A DNA stretch of 64,000 nucleotides, taken from the NCBI GenBank assembly GCA_037974665.1, contig CM075782.1:46609351-46673350 (forward strand). Reading direction: 5' to 3'. Positions within the stretch are counted from its first letter, which is position 1; each line of letters begins with the position of its first letter. Positions 10,513 through 21,654 of this stretch are shown here, piece by piece. The notes under the pieces are model-generated. The model searched no databases, was not told the origin of the DNA, and saw only the letters and a program-made list of their open reading frames with translations. The position numbers were made by a program, and so were the translations under genes. Source of the stretch: Ehretia macrophylla (taxonomy: Eukaryota > Streptophyta > Magnoliopsida > Boraginales > Ehretiaceae).

Positions 10513-11498
10513 AAAAGGTGCCCAACGTCTAGTTTCTGCCCAAAGTCTATTTCATCATTTTCAAATAAAACAATAAAATGACAAAATAAAACAATAAAAT
10601 AAGGGGATTTTTTAGCCGTAGGGGTGACGGATCTGTTAAATCTGATGCAGATACTCCATTTACATTTTTTTTTCCAATTTTTTACTTTTTGAGAATTGGA
10701 ATTATAAGGAAAAATATTCCATGGGGTAAATATGGATTAAGTACGTCTTTAAAGACATGGTTCAGTGATAGTAAGGTAAAATTACGTTTGTGAGATCAAC
10801 CAAAAATTTGAAACCATAAAAAAAAAAAATTTTAAGGCTTTTATATCTATGTTCTATTTTTTTCTAATTAAGTTTTTTTTTTATTATATTTAATTAGATT
10901 TTTTTAATTATATTTTTTCTACTATTTTGATTGTAATTGAGATTAAATTAACAAATTTAATTAATTTAGAAATTGAATAAAATAAAGAAGAAAAAAACAA
11001 ATATAAACGTAACACACGAGAAAAAATTAATTAATGGGTTTTTAAATTAGGGTTTTTAATTAAGATTTTTTTTTACGTAGGGTTTTTTTTTAATTAGAGT
11101 TTTTTAATTAGTTTTTTCATTCAATTATATAATTAAACGTAATTCTAATTTTTAAAATGTTATCTTTGTTGCAATTTATTTATTTTTTGATTGAAATATT
11201 TGTTAAAAAAGTTGAGATAATTTAAATAATAATTAATTAAAAAAATGTAACACACAAGAAAAAATAACACATAATTAAATTACTATGTAAAATTAAAATT
11301 AACAGAATAGAGAGACTCAATTTTATAGAGACCGTCACTAGGGATGTTTTTTTTTTATATTTTGATCTCTAAATGAGTCTTTAAAATAGTGTTTTTATCT
11401 TGGTATCTAAGTGGGTTTTTAAAATTAATCTTGGTCTTTATATGAGTCTCTAAAATAATAGATAGAGACCCATTATAGAGACTCCATTGAGGATAGCC

Positions 11499-13200
11499 TT
11501 AATAAGCATTCTTACTCGAAGATAGAGTAAACTAAATATATAGACCCTCACAGAAATAAACACTCGACTCTCATGTGTTTGAAGGGTATGTGTTTTGCTC
11601 AAATTCATTCCAATGAAAATGATCTACCATAGGCTTGTATATCTTCTCATTCTCCACCACTAAGATCACATGCATAACACAAATCATAAGGACTTTTCAA
11701 GGGTTGTAACGGGGCTTAAGGACCAAGGTGGGAAATATTTGGGAATGTAGCTCAAAAGCCATCGAAACTAGCAGAGCAAAAATAAATCAACTCAAGCTCG
11801 AATATATAAGATATGTAAAAACCAATCACTCCATTCAATAGCTTCCACCTTCGTATATATCATGTATAAACAAAACCCTTCCTTAGAATTTTTAGGAAGA
11901 ATTTGAACATGGACAGTTTTAAAGTAATTTCCTCCATCACTTCCTTTCTTCCTTGTCTTTTTTCTTTCTTTTTTTTTCTTATTATTTTGTTTTTTTTTTG
12001 TATCTTTCCTTCCTTTTTTCTTTCTTTTTGTTCACCAAAATTATATCAACAATGGAACTCACATATCGAAAATGAAAACATGTTCCATTTCACCAGTCAT
12101 AGTCATACAACAAATTCAGACACCCCCACACTTATTTCTTGCACACCCATACATATCATAACGTTGGACAATGCTCCACTAGTCCTAAGCCTTGGGTAAA
12201 GACATTATTTTTCGGGTTTAAAGTTTATAACGTGGGTTCATAATAAATAAGGTCAATAAAGCTCAAAGGGGTTTAACAAAGGGAAATATTAATTGCAAGG
12301 TAGGTTATTTGGCTTATGTAGCTAAATCAAAGAACGCATTAATCATGTTCATGCATGCATGTGTCAATGTGACCTCGAAGAGAATCAAGGCAAGTTCTAG
12401 AAAAACAAATCTATGGAAGAATATCTCTCATAAAAAAAAAAGTAAGACTGATTATGGATGTGTCAGTCTAAAGGCTCAAAATCTCATCAACTTTTGTCTA
12501 CGTAATTCAGTTACTACCATACTCAAGGAAAATAACTAAACTAATTAATTATAAGTGGAAATAGTACTTATTCAATCATGTTCTGAATCTTTCAAGCTTA
12601 ATTGCACCTTGCTCATGCCGTGCTAAAAAAAAAAACCATTGAAAACTTTTTTTTGTTTTTTGTTTAAAGAAAATTAAAACACAACCTAAATTCCCTCCCC
12701 CACACTTAAAACTTTCATTGTCCTCAATGAGTAAAAATAAACTTTCAAATTTATGCAAAGATGAGTAGAAGCATGAAAGCAAGTGAAGTAAGAGAAAGAG
12801 AGTCTGTAGGAGGACATACCTGAAGCACTTGTTAGAGAGAAGAAAATTAATGTTTTAAATCTGCAACTATTCAGTAAAGCCTAAGAAAACAAGAAAAAGC
12901 AAAATAACAGGAAACAACAATAATAAAGTACTTTGTTTCTTTCTTTTTCATTTTTATATTTTTTAATTTTTATATTTTTTTGTTGGCCGACCCTAGTTAC
13001 ATCCCCATAAAAAGGGTCCAAACTCTGGGAGGCACTAAAGCCGACTCTGTGAAATAGTAAAAATGTCAAACTAACTAATACCTAAAAAATTAAAATACCT
13101 GGATCCATTTAACGTCAGCCAGTAAGACAAACTACCCTTGGGTTGCCTCCCAAGCAGTGCCTTTGTTTACTGTCATTGGCTCGACTCAATGCCTTATTCT
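11499..13200 (-). other. 3' noncoding region of the Athila-type element
   Basis: No gene. Two signatures on the minus strand identify it: GGCACTGCTTGGGAGGCAAC (within 13142-13165), which in Athila-like elements follows the end of integrase, and CTCATTGAGGACAATG with AAGTGTGGGGGAGGG (12691-12730), the usual marker of the post-pol region. A 98-codon plus-strand frame (11903-12199) is Phe-rich low complexity. Homopolymer runs are frequent. Confidence 0.6.
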
Positions 13201-15684
13201 TCAATCAGGATTATCAAAGTCCAATTCTTCCACATTCTCCTCTTGGAAAGGCTTCAAATCTGGAATAGGTTTCTGCGGAAAAACATTCAATGCTACAACA
13301 ATGTCTTGCAAATCAGTACTGAAGGCTATCTCCTTATTCCTTTCCTCAATATGCTTACTGATGGCAACTTCCAATCCATCTTTTCCATCAAGTTCAAAAA
13401 CTTCCTGTGCTAAAGAATCAATCACATCAATAGAATAAACAGGTTTATCATCACTAGGATATTTCATGGCATCATAAATATTAAACTTAATAATTTCACC
13501 ATCAAATTCCATGGTAAGTGTACCACTATGAACATCTATCTTAGTGTTGGGTGTTTTTAAGAATGGTCTTCCTAACAAAATAGGAGTAGTTTGATCACTA
13601 TTCTCCATATCAAGCACATAGAAATTAGCAGGGAAAACCAAATCATTAACTTGCACAAGAACATTATCAATTACACCCTTAGGATAAGCATTAGACCTAT
13701 CAGCCAATTGAATCACAACACCAGTTTTATTCAAAGGTCCCAGTTTCAAAGAAGCATATACAGAATATGGCATGACATTAATAGAAGCTCCTAAATCTAA
13801 CATGGCCTTCTCAAATCTAGTATTACCTATTGTACAAGGGATAATAAACATACTTGGATCTTTGCACTTTGCAGGGAGTCTTCTTTGAATAACTGTGGAA
13901 GCATTCTCCTCTACTCTCACCTTTTCATATCCTTTAAGTTTCTGCTTCCTCTTAATTGTACACAGTTCTTTCAGGAATTTAGCATAATGAGGTACTTGTT
14001 TAATAGTATCTAAAAGTGGGATATTTACCTCACATATGCGAAAAGTCTCATATAAATCTATATTCTGCTAATCTCTTCTAGATTATGCTAAAGCCTGAGG
14101 AAAAAGAGGTACTGGTTTATAATCAGAAAGAGGTGGAAATTTACTGTTAGGTATTTCATCGTCATTGGGAAAGTTATTGCCTGCAACGACATTCTTCTCT
14201 TTTTCTTGCTTCGATGATGTAGGGGCTGCCCTTTTTGGAATCTCAAGCTCTTTACCACTTCTCAAAACGATTGCACTTACATTTTCTCTTGGATTTACTT
14301 CCATTTGATAGGGTAATTTCCCCGAACTTTATGCCTCTAGCCGACTAATTGCAGTCGCCATTTGTCCCATTTGTTTGTCCAAACTTTGGATACTGGCTCT
14401 CGCCTCTTGTTGAAATTGTTTGGTCTCTTGTTTAAGTTGCAAAGTATTAGTGGCAAGAGACTTAAAAATATCTTCTAAAGACATACCTGAATTAGAAGTT
14501 TGCCCCGATTGTTGATATGGCAGTTTATATTGCTGATAACTTGGGCGGTTTTGAGTCGCATACTGATTTACTTGTGGATTCCCATAGCTAAGATTAGGGT
14601 GATCTTTCCATTCTAGATTATATGTGATCGAAAAAGGATTATACTTACTTTGTGGTTGTCCAGGAAAACTACCTGCCGAATTCACTTGTTCAATGGGCTC
14701 CTCTTAAAGAGTTGGACACATATCGGTTGGATGCCCCACTACCGAACAAATCCCATAAGCCTTCACCGCTTGCATATTACCTACAACCATTTGATGAACA
14801 AGAGAAGTTAGACTCGCAATTTGTTCTTCAAGGGAAGAAATATTTACCTCATTAACATGCTTGGACGGAGCTTCGAGCCTTGTGCCAAACTGTTGAGAAC
14901 TGGCTGCTATATTCGCAATCAAGTTCTCCGCCGCCTCTGGAGTTTTATCCACCAAAGCTCCTCCACTCGCGATATCAATCATGTTTCTATCAATGGGTAG
15001 AAGGCCCTCAGAGAAATATTGGATAAGTAGCTGCTCACTAATCTGATGATGGGGGCAGCTCGCACATAATCTTTTGAAACGTTCCCAATATTCGTGCAGG
15101 GATTCCCCACTATGCTGCCTTATATCACAAATTTCTTTCTGAATGTTTGTTGCTCTTGAAGCTGGGAAGTATTTCCCAAAAATTAACCTCTTCATCTCGT
15201 TCCATGTCGTAATACTTCCGGAGGGTAGATAATAGAGTCAATCCTTAGCTGAATCCTTCAAAGAAAACGGAAATGCCTTTAACTTAATTTGCTCGTCAGT
15301 CACCCCCGTAGGTTTCATACTTGTGCATACTACATGAAGCTCCATTAGATGCTTATGAGGATCTTCACCTGCAAGGCCATGAAAAGTGGGCAAAAGATGT
15401 ATTAGGCCATATTTTAATTCAAAAATAACATTAGCATCTAAAGTAGGAAACGTTATGCATAAGGGTTGTTGATCCAAATCAGGGGCGGCAAGCTCCTTCA
15501 AAGTTTGATTTCCAGCCATGACTTCCTCCTCTTCTGAATCAGAATCGCTACCAAATAGGGAATCAACAACTAGTTTGTTCTCTTCAGAATTTCTCCGAGC
15601 TTCTTTCCTTAACCTGTGCGCAGTTGTTTCTATTTCTGGATCATATTGAAAATCACCTTGATTAGTAGATCGAGTGACAATCAT
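13201..15684 (-). pseudogene. Athila gag-protease polyprotein with in-frame stops
   Basis: One reading frame holds from 15684 to 13201 without a shift but is cut by nonsense codons at about 15238, 14704, 14329 and 14083, and once more just downstream. Gag begins MIVTRSTNQG and has an acidic SDSDSEEEE patch. It continues through the capsid motifs LMELHVVCTSMKPTGV, FPASRATNIQKEICDI and QHSGESLHEYWERF, then a Gln/Asn/Tyr-rich linker and a coiled segment before RENVSAIVLRSGKELE. Protease has MLDLGASINVMPYS; DLG in place of DS/TG is usual in this lineage. It ends with ELDFDNPD and a stop at 13201, where RT should follow. Lesion contexts fit CAA to TAA at three sites and TGG to TGA at 15238. There is no zinc knuckle of the CX2CX4HX4C type. 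Confidence 0.85.
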
Positions 15685-16020
15685 AAAATCAAGAAAGCGC
15701 TAATAAACCACAAGAAACAAAATAGGAAAAAGAAATCTAGAGTAATAAGAAAAATTAAAAATTTACGCAAAAACACAAAAATACCTAAAAACCCTAGTAA
15801 ACGATGGAATTTGGCCTCGAGAGGGTGGGGCTCGTATGTTCAATGGACAAACGAGTTTTTCTCAGAACGTCGTTTCTCTTTAGAAAAGTAAATTTTTGAG
15901 ACCTAATTATACCAAAATTTTGAAAACTGCTGAAACTGTAACGATAAAAAAAAACATTTTTAACACAAATTTCAAGAATGAAATAAAAATCACAAAAATA
16001 CAAAAATAAACTAGAATAAC

Positions 16021-16038
16021 TCCCCGACAATGGCGCCA
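16021..16038 (-). promoter_or_regulatory. Primer-binding site of the Athila-type element
   Basis: The minus strand reads TGGCGCCATTGTCGGGGA, close to the TGGCGCCGTTGCCGGGGA site widely seen in Athila-type elements. It lies 5 bases from the LTR end at 16044. Confidence 0.8.
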
Positions 16039-16043
16039 AAATT

Positions 16044-16904
16044 TGGTGTGCTGTCGTAGGCAACCAAAAATACAACATGTACTCCGAAAAATATATGTAG
16101 TAGTACGAGTAAGGATCGTTGCCATAGAGAGTATCTAGCCTAATTTTATGTTACGTAAACAAGGTTGGGGGGGGGGGGGTGTGAGAATAAAAAGAAAACT
16201 TAAGAAAAATTACTGAAATTAGAAAGATCGAATTTGATGAAGAAGATGAACCTTGGTCTAAGTCAACATCCACCATCGGAATCTTGTAACTGATCATTGA
16301 TACAAGTATATATCAATTCAAACTTTAAATATTCACTGTTGGAATTATTTTCCTATCTCTCCTTAGTCGTAGTTAATTAGAATACACGCGACCTTATTAA
16401 CCCTAACCACTAAACAACCTCAGACACGCGCTAAAGGTTTAATCTAGTAACAGCCTTAAGAATTAGAGGGATCGATGAAGCTAAACAACACAAGCACACG
16501 CGGTTGCATTTAATTTAGTTGAACGTTCTTCCTAAAATCTAATAATCTCTGACGCAACAAATTATTAAATCTTAGTTGCTTCGCAAATTAGAGGGATCAA
16601 ACAATTACGGATTTGATATCTAACTTAGCAGTAGATTATAACGAATAATAAACTAGTTGGCCACCCTAGCAATTAAACGAAAGAATCATATAAATAAAAC
16701 AGAAGAACATTCAATACTTAAAGCATAAATTGAACAATGAAAACTAATTAGATCTCACAGTTTTCTTGATTCCGAGGCTTCAATTTCCTTCAACCAAGAA
16801 TAAAAGTTTAGCCACGTAGAGTCATAAAGAAATTTCGAAGACTAAGAGGAGAGAAAGAGAGGAGGTCCAAATCTTATGATTTCTCCCCTTATTTATAGTT
16901 TATA
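16044..16904 (-). repeat. 5' LTR of the Athila-type element, U3 truncated (861 of about 1403 bp)
   Basis: Aligns with 8343-about 9200 of the other LTR and then stops. On the minus strand the TATA-box stretch TATAAATAA (16889-16897) is retained, but sequence upstream of it is lost within 7 bases, so about 540 bp of U3 promoter and enhancer sequence is missing. A long G run (near 16166-16179) matches the one in the other LTR. Confidence 0.85.
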
Positions 16905-16921
16905 GGCTTCAATTTCCTTCA
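16905..16921. repeat. 17-bp filler at the LTR truncation point
   Basis: GGCTTCAATTTCCTTCA is an exact copy of 16777-16793 inside the neighbouring LTR. It sits precisely where LTR homology ends, so it looks like templated filler from end-joining repair when the U3 part was deleted. Confidence 0.7.
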
Positions 16922-17429
16922 TTTTTTCTTTATTGAGTTGCACTTAGATAAATTCTTCTAAATAGGTAGTGATAAGACTCGAACCCATGAATTTTTTGAT
17001 AATAAACTCTATAACTATGTCAAACTAACCATCTCATCTAACAGTTCAGTTGTTAGAGAAAAACTTATTATATTCATTTATATCTCAAATAGTTAACACT
17101 TTTGTATCAAATTTTAGAAATATACATATAGTCTTTTATAACTGCAATGCTCTTTTTCATACAGTTGCCCGGAATTTTTAACTATTCAACAATAGTTTAG
17201 AACTAAGAAACAATGAAAAATCTAAATTTTGACAAAAAAAACTTGAAGAAACAAAGGGGTAAAAAATGAAACCTAATTAATCAACTTTTTTTTTCAATTT
17301 TTTTCTCTTTGTTTCAAATAATTAGTTGTGTTAGTTTCTCATTTTCAATAACTAAAACTCAAATTTATTTATGAAAAAAATATCTCAAGATGTCTCATCA
17401 AATAAATATAAAATAAGAAATAGTTAATA
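16922..17429. other. Unassigned AT-rich stretch
   Basis: No frame or terminal repeat recognised. The segment around 16978-17050 (CTCGAACCCATGA..., CCATCTCATCTAACAG) resembles a widespread short plant repeat. Confidence 0.4.
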
Positions 17430-17877
17430 CTTTTACATAGCATTGCCTAAAACCAAATACGATAAGCAACACTTAACAGAAATGGTAGTATATCATAGAT
17501 TTTGCAACTATAAGACTTAATACTAATAAAACTATTGCAATAGAAATTATTTTATAAGTTGTAACTAACCCATAATTTTAAAAACCATTGCAAAAAATGA
17601 ATGAAATAAGCAACACTTCATAAAATAAAAAAAAAGCGTTGCATATTATAGATATTACAATAGTCTGATGCAAAGCGTTGCAAAATGTTATATATATTGC
17701 AACAATTGATTAAAACCGTTGCAAAAGGTTATAGATATTGTAACAATTAATTAAAATCATTGCAAAATGTTTTATTTTTAAACAACAACTATGAAACTGT
17801 TGCAAAATGACAATTATAGCAACGGTTTTCTTACATGTTCAATTTAAAGGTTGCAAGAAGTCAAAAATGTTGTAGTG
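17430..17877. mobile_element. CACTA-type transposon end with subterminal repeats
   Basis: The right boundary is TGTTGTAGTG at 17877, i.e. CACTACAACA read from the other strand, the hallmark terminus of CACTA (En/Spm) transposons. Inside it are many subterminal copies of TTGCAA-containing words (for example CGTTGCAAAATGTTATA, AACCGTTGCAAAAGGTTATA) in both orientations between about 17440 and 17860, which is typical of transposase-binding subterminal arrays. The opposite CACTACAA end and any transposase are not seen, so this is a truncated or nonautonomous copy. Confidence 0.6.
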
Positions 17878-18116
17878 TTCACTTTCATTATTGACGAGGG
17901 GGATCCTAAGCTGAGGTAAGATGCCCAAACCGAGCTGAGGCGGGCTAATCCGAGCCAAGCTCAGCACATTCAGCTAATGCCCGACCTGGATGTTGGTCCA
18001 ACCTCACCCCAACCCCGGAGAACCCCGACCTCGGCAAACAGCTATTCTGATGGGACATAAAGCCTTGATAGGACATAAAGCTGCCCCGCATTAAATGCTG
18101 TCAGGTCTGAATTTAG

Positions 18117-18124
18117 TATAAATA
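18117..18124 (+). promoter_or_regulatory. TATA box of the Tat 5' LTR
   Basis: TATAAATA followed by GAGCACC. The same box is kept in the 3' LTR at 27434-27441. Placed about 300 bp before the LTR end, it would set the start of the genomic RNA. Confidence 0.7.
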
Positions 18125-18273
18125 GAGCACCACCCCCTTCATTTCAGGGGTAACTGATCATTCATGCTTTCAGCTAATTTGCCAGCTCGGACATACTAAT
18201 CATTCGCACGCCCGAGGGAAAAATCCGGGTCATCACCCTGCCTTTTCCTTCTCTTTCCTTGTGTAGGTTAAGT

Positions 18274-18373
18274 GGCCGACCTGAAAGTTCACCTCGGAGG
18301 CCAACTTGAAAGTTCACCTCGGAGGCCAACCTGAAAGTTCACCTCGGAGGCCAACCTGAAAGTCCAGCTCGGT
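18274..18373 (+). repeat. 25-bp tandem repeat in the Tat 5' LTR, four copies
   Basis: The unit is GGCCAACCTGAAAGTTCACC plus TCGGA, with the last copy diverged. The 3' LTR has three copies (27591-27665). The array lies downstream of the TATA box and so would be in the transcribed leader. Confidence 0.85.
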
Positions 18374-18422
18374 AAAGCTTAGTTGCCCAATATCAGCTGC
18401 GAGGTTTCTGACCTCGATAGTT

Positions 18423-18440
18423 TGGCGCCGTCTGTGGGAA
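18423..18440 (+). promoter_or_regulatory. Primer-binding site of the Tat element
   Basis: TGGCGCCGTCTGTGGGAA, three bases after the LTR end. It is a site widely seen in Tat-type gypsy elements. Confidence 0.85.
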
Positions 18441-18484
18441 GAGTTCTTTCTATCACTCTTCTCACCACTCATTGAGAAACCACC

Positions 18485-19975
18485 ATGGTACAAACTAGAA
18501 GCCACAACGTACCGGTAGAGGACTCGCCTAACCTGGACGAGGACCTCGAAACCACGCAGGTGCCTAGCCAAGATCCAACCCAGACCAATGTTGGAACGAG
18601 TCAGCGTATGCACTTAGCCTCGGAAACCAACCCCTCTACAGATGGAGACATCAACTCCAGCCTGTCACTGGAGATGAGGATAATGCTTAAGATGTTCCAG
18701 GAGCTAAAGGACCAGGTAGCCCGACTAGCTGCAGAACCCTTAGTTCCACAAGCAGCTACGCCGCAGCCCGTATGCCCACAGTTCCGCATTCCAGACCCAG
18801 GGAGAACCCAAGCACAAGACGGAGAGGGCTTCCTTGAGTCGGAGGCGAGACCCCTGGAAGCGAGAGGCAAAAGGGCGGCCTAAGCCGACCCCGAGCAGGC
18901 CAAGACCGCGACTACCATAGCCAAGGTCATTAACCAGCTTGGTTTGAGCCTGCTCTTACCTGAGGTGCTGGCTACACCGTTGCCCACCGACAACCGGATA
19001 CGCAACCTGGCAATCCATAATAGGGACGGAGACCCAGCTAGTCACCTACTCAACTTTGATCACCATATGACTCTGCATGATATGACCGACCTCATGAAGA
19101 CGAAGACATTCCCGACTACCCTGGTTGGCAATGCCTTGGACTGGTTCTAAAAACTTTGTCCCGACTCTATTACAAGTTTTCATCAGTTGGCAGAGGTTTT
19201 CTTGTCCGCTTCGCTGGAAGCTGACGTACAACACGTCATACCTCATCATTGCTGACGGTGAAACAACACAAAGGAGAAAGTTTGAGGGCTTACACGGCCC
19301 GATTCAATGAGGAGACCCTCAGGATCCCCAACCTGGAGGATTCTATGGCGTTAATGGCTTACCCAAGTGGGCTCAAGTCGGGACCCCTTACTTCTTCCCT
19401 GGTCATCGATCCTGTGGATACCGTAGCCGAGCTGATGGTACGAGCAGAATGGTACATACACTCAGAAGAAATCCACCAAGCCAAGAGGGATGATGACAAG
19501 GAGAAGGAAGCCGGAAAGAGGGGAGAGACTTCCCGAGCCCAGCCTGGGAGTAAGATCCAAAATGACCGAGGCAAGCAACCTCAGCAGCCAAAGCAGAACC
19601 CCCGGTTCACCATGTTCACTCCCTTTAACACCTCAAGGGAGCAGATCCTAATGGAGATCCAGCACCAGAACCACCTACCTCCAGCCCCGAGAATGAAAGG
19701 CCGACCTGAAAAGCGCAATAAGACCAAGTATTGCCACTATTGTATGGACTATGGCCATACCACCGAGGAGTGCAAAGACTTGAAATAAGAGATCGAAGCA
19801 CTGATAGCCCGAGGTCACCTCCGGAGGTATGTAGATCAACAGCCGACCCAGAGTCAAGATCAAAGAGACAGAGAGAGAAGTCCACCCAGGCGCCAAGCCG
19901 GGGGCGGACGTCTGGCTGTGATTAAGACCATCGGGGGAGGATTGGCATCAGGTGGGGGGACCTCGGCTGGCAGGT
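18485..19975 (+). pseudogene. Tat gag, broken
   Basis: It starts with MVQTRSHNVP 62 bp after the primer site. The N-terminal part (18485-18883) is Gln/Pro-rich and ends in TAA. The capsid part follows in the same frame (NRIRNLAIHNRDGDPASHLL, then the GNALDWF motif with a stop at 19148-19150). The frame shifts near 19220 and continues from 19249 as LLTVKQHKGESLRAYTARF, the conserved gag segment. A CCHC knuckle, CHYCMDYGHTTEEC, sits at about 19730-19772, and a stop follows at 19786-19788. A basic Arg-rich tail leads to protease. Lesions are one frameshift and at least four stops, so no functional particle protein could be made. Confidence 0.85.
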
Positions 19976-20031
19976 AGGGTTATGTTCAGGCTGGAAGAGA
20001 GTACAGGCTGGCACGGGGTCCGACCCCTGAG

Positions 20032-20826
20032 ATGGAGGAGCTCACCTTCTCAGAAGACTTGGAGGGTATGATATTGCCCCATGACGACCCGTTGGTGATC
20101 AGCGCTGAAATAGCCAACTTCACAGTGAAGAGGCTGATGGTGGACACCGGGAGCTTGGCAGAAGTATTATTCTTGAAGGCATTTGAACAAATGGGGTTGG
20201 ACAGAAGCCGGTTCAGACCATTGAGGGGCACGTTAGCTGGATTCACCGGGCATGCCCACCGAGCTGAAGGAGTTATCAACCTCCCACTGAAGTTGGAAGA
20301 CGGAGACAAACGGGTTTCGATGCAGGCTAACTTCATTGTAATGGATTACAACTCCATTTACAACGGGATCCTGGGTCGGGTAGCACTCAATCATTTCAGG
20401 GCCGTTCCTTCAACTTACTACCAGGCCCTAAAATTTCTGACCCCGGCTGGCACGGCCACCATCCGCGGAGCTCAGCTCTCAGCTCGAGAATGTTATGAAA
20501 ATTCTCTCCAACCTAAATATCAGGTTGGCTGGGGACCATATTTTCCTGAGGAAAAGAGGGATGCTAAGAGAGGGAGTCCGGCTGAAGAACTTCAAGAGGT
20601 GGAGCTCTCCGATGAAACAAAGAAAGCAAAGATCGGAAGTGAACTCCCTAATGATCTCAAGAAAGGTATAATTCAATTCCTTCTGCAAAATGAACACATA
20701 TTTGCATGGTCTGCTTCTAACATGATAGGTATTGACCCAGCTGTGATTGAGCATCACTTGAATGCCGACCTGAATCACTATCTGGTAAAGCAGAAGCGCA
20801 GGCACTTCCATTATCACAAGCAATAG
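20032..20826 (+). pseudogene. Tat protease and linker to RT
   Basis: An open 264-codon stretch within the pol frame. The aspartic protease active site is VDTGSLAEVLFLKAF (about 20140-20185) and the second conserved segment is YNSIYNGILGRVALN (about 20347-20391). Residues after 170 form the acidic linker, then FAWSASNMIGIDPAVIEHHL, the conserved entry to RT in this clade. It ends in a TAG at 20824-20826. The protease catalytic triplet itself is intact. Confidence 0.85.
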
Positions 20827-21654
20827 ATCATAGCAGAGAAGGTGGACAAGTTGGTAGATGCCGGTCACATAAGGGAAATCCAATACCCGACCTGGCTGTC
20901 CAACGTGGTATTGGTGGCCAAGTCCTCAGGCGGATGGAGATTGTACATCGACTTCACTGACCTCAACGAGGCTTGCCCCAAAGACTGTTTTTCCCTACCT
21001 CGGATTGATCAGATGGTGGATGCCACATCCGGGTTCGAGCTACTCTCTTTCATGGATGCCTTCAAAGGCTATAACCAGATTAAGATGGCTCCCGGAGACA
21101 AAGAGAAGACTGCCTTTACTACCGATAAAGGTCTCTACTGCTATAAGGTTATGCTTTTTGGCCTCAAGAATGCTGGAGCTACCTACACTCAGATGGTGAA
21201 CAAGGCTTTCAGAAATCAGATTGGCCGAAATATGGAGATCTATGTATACGACATGTTGGTCAAGAGCAGAAGGACGGAAGACCATGTAGCCGACCTGGCT
21301 GGAGCCTTCGCCGTAATCGAGGACTTTGCGATAAAGCTGAACCCGAAAAAGTATGCATTCGGCGTCAAGGCGGGAAAGTTTCTCGGCTTCATGGTTACAG
21401 CTCGCGGAATTGAAGCCAACTCGGAAAAGGTTTAGGCGATACTTGACCTGGCGCCGCCGACCTGTGTGAAGGACGTCCAGGTGCTCGCGGGCAAGGTCGC
21501 AGCGCTGAGCAGATTCATGTCTAGGTCGACCGACAAATGTGCTCCTCTGTTCAAAATATTGAGGAATCCTAAGAACTTCGAATGGATTAGAGAATGCCAG
21601 GACGCCTTTCAGGAGCTGAAAATGTACTTGGCTTCGCCACCCCTACTATCCTGA
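20827..21654 (+). pseudogene. Tat reverse transcriptase with altered catalytic motif
   Basis: The palm and finger motifs are all readable: WLSNVVLVAKSSGGWRL, IDFTDLNEACPKDCFSLP, SFMDAFKGYNQI, FGLKNAGATYTQMVN. The catalytic YVDD box reads YVYD (codon 21247-21249 is TAC where GAC is expected), which removes a metal-binding aspartate. In-frame stops lie at 21433-21435 and 21652-21654. The frame is the same as protease and the downstream domains, so damage here is by substitution only. Confidence 0.88.

Larger units (their letters stand above)
9898..11498. repeat. Possible nonautonomous DNA transposon inside the Athila 3' region
   Basis: The left end has an inverted repeat of its own (AGAGACTCCATTG at 9898-9910 and CAATGGGGGTCTCT at 9926-9939). 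The right end (11476-11498) reads TAGAGACTCCATTGAGGATAGCC, whose reverse complement resembles the left CAATGGGGGTCTCT. Both ends are surrounded by further 'gagactc/gagtctct' words, as in GC-poor plant MITE-like elements. No coding capacity and no certain target duplication were found. The true left boundary is unclear. Confidence 0.4.
8343..16904 (-). mobile_element. Athila-type Ty3/gypsy element lacking RT, RNase H and integrase
   Basis: The order in element sense (right to left) is: truncated 5' LTR (16044-16904), primer-binding site TGGCGCCATTGTCGGGGA (16021-16038), gag-protease (15684-13201), a long 3' noncoding part, the polypurine tract (near 9750-9757), and a full 3' LTR (8343-9745). 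The gag sequence and the TGGCGCC-type primer site are typical of Athila. Directly after protease comes the GGGAGGCAACCCAAG signature that normally follows integrase, so about 4 kb of pol is missing. The 3' region may hold a smaller insertion (9898-11498). Mobilisation would need proteins from an autonomous relative. Confidence 0.85.
17892..18419 (+). repeat. 5' LTR of the Tat element (528 bp)
   Basis: Runs from TGACGAGG to CCTCGATA (the last dinucleotide is CA in the partner LTR). TATA box TATAAATA at 18117-18124. It is 43 bp longer than the 3' LTR, which is fully explained by one extra 25-bp unit in the tandem array (18274-18373, four copies against three) and an 18-bp duplication around GGACATAAAGC near 18052-18084. 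Confidence 0.92.

Noticed and set aside
10166-10525. 119-codon Pro/His-rich minus frame and 87-codon Gly-rich plus frame
   Set aside because: Both are translations of a G-rich tandem repeat; composition is low-complexity and neither resembles a protein family.
11903-12199. 98-codon Phe-rich frame as a secreted or membrane protein
   Set aside because: The hydrophobic N-terminus is a translation of a T/C homopolymer-rich tract in the Athila 3' noncoding region.
19359-19885. Minus-strand frames opposite Tat gag
   Set aside because: They are shadows of the gag coding frame, which carries the conserved zinc knuckle and capsid motifs.
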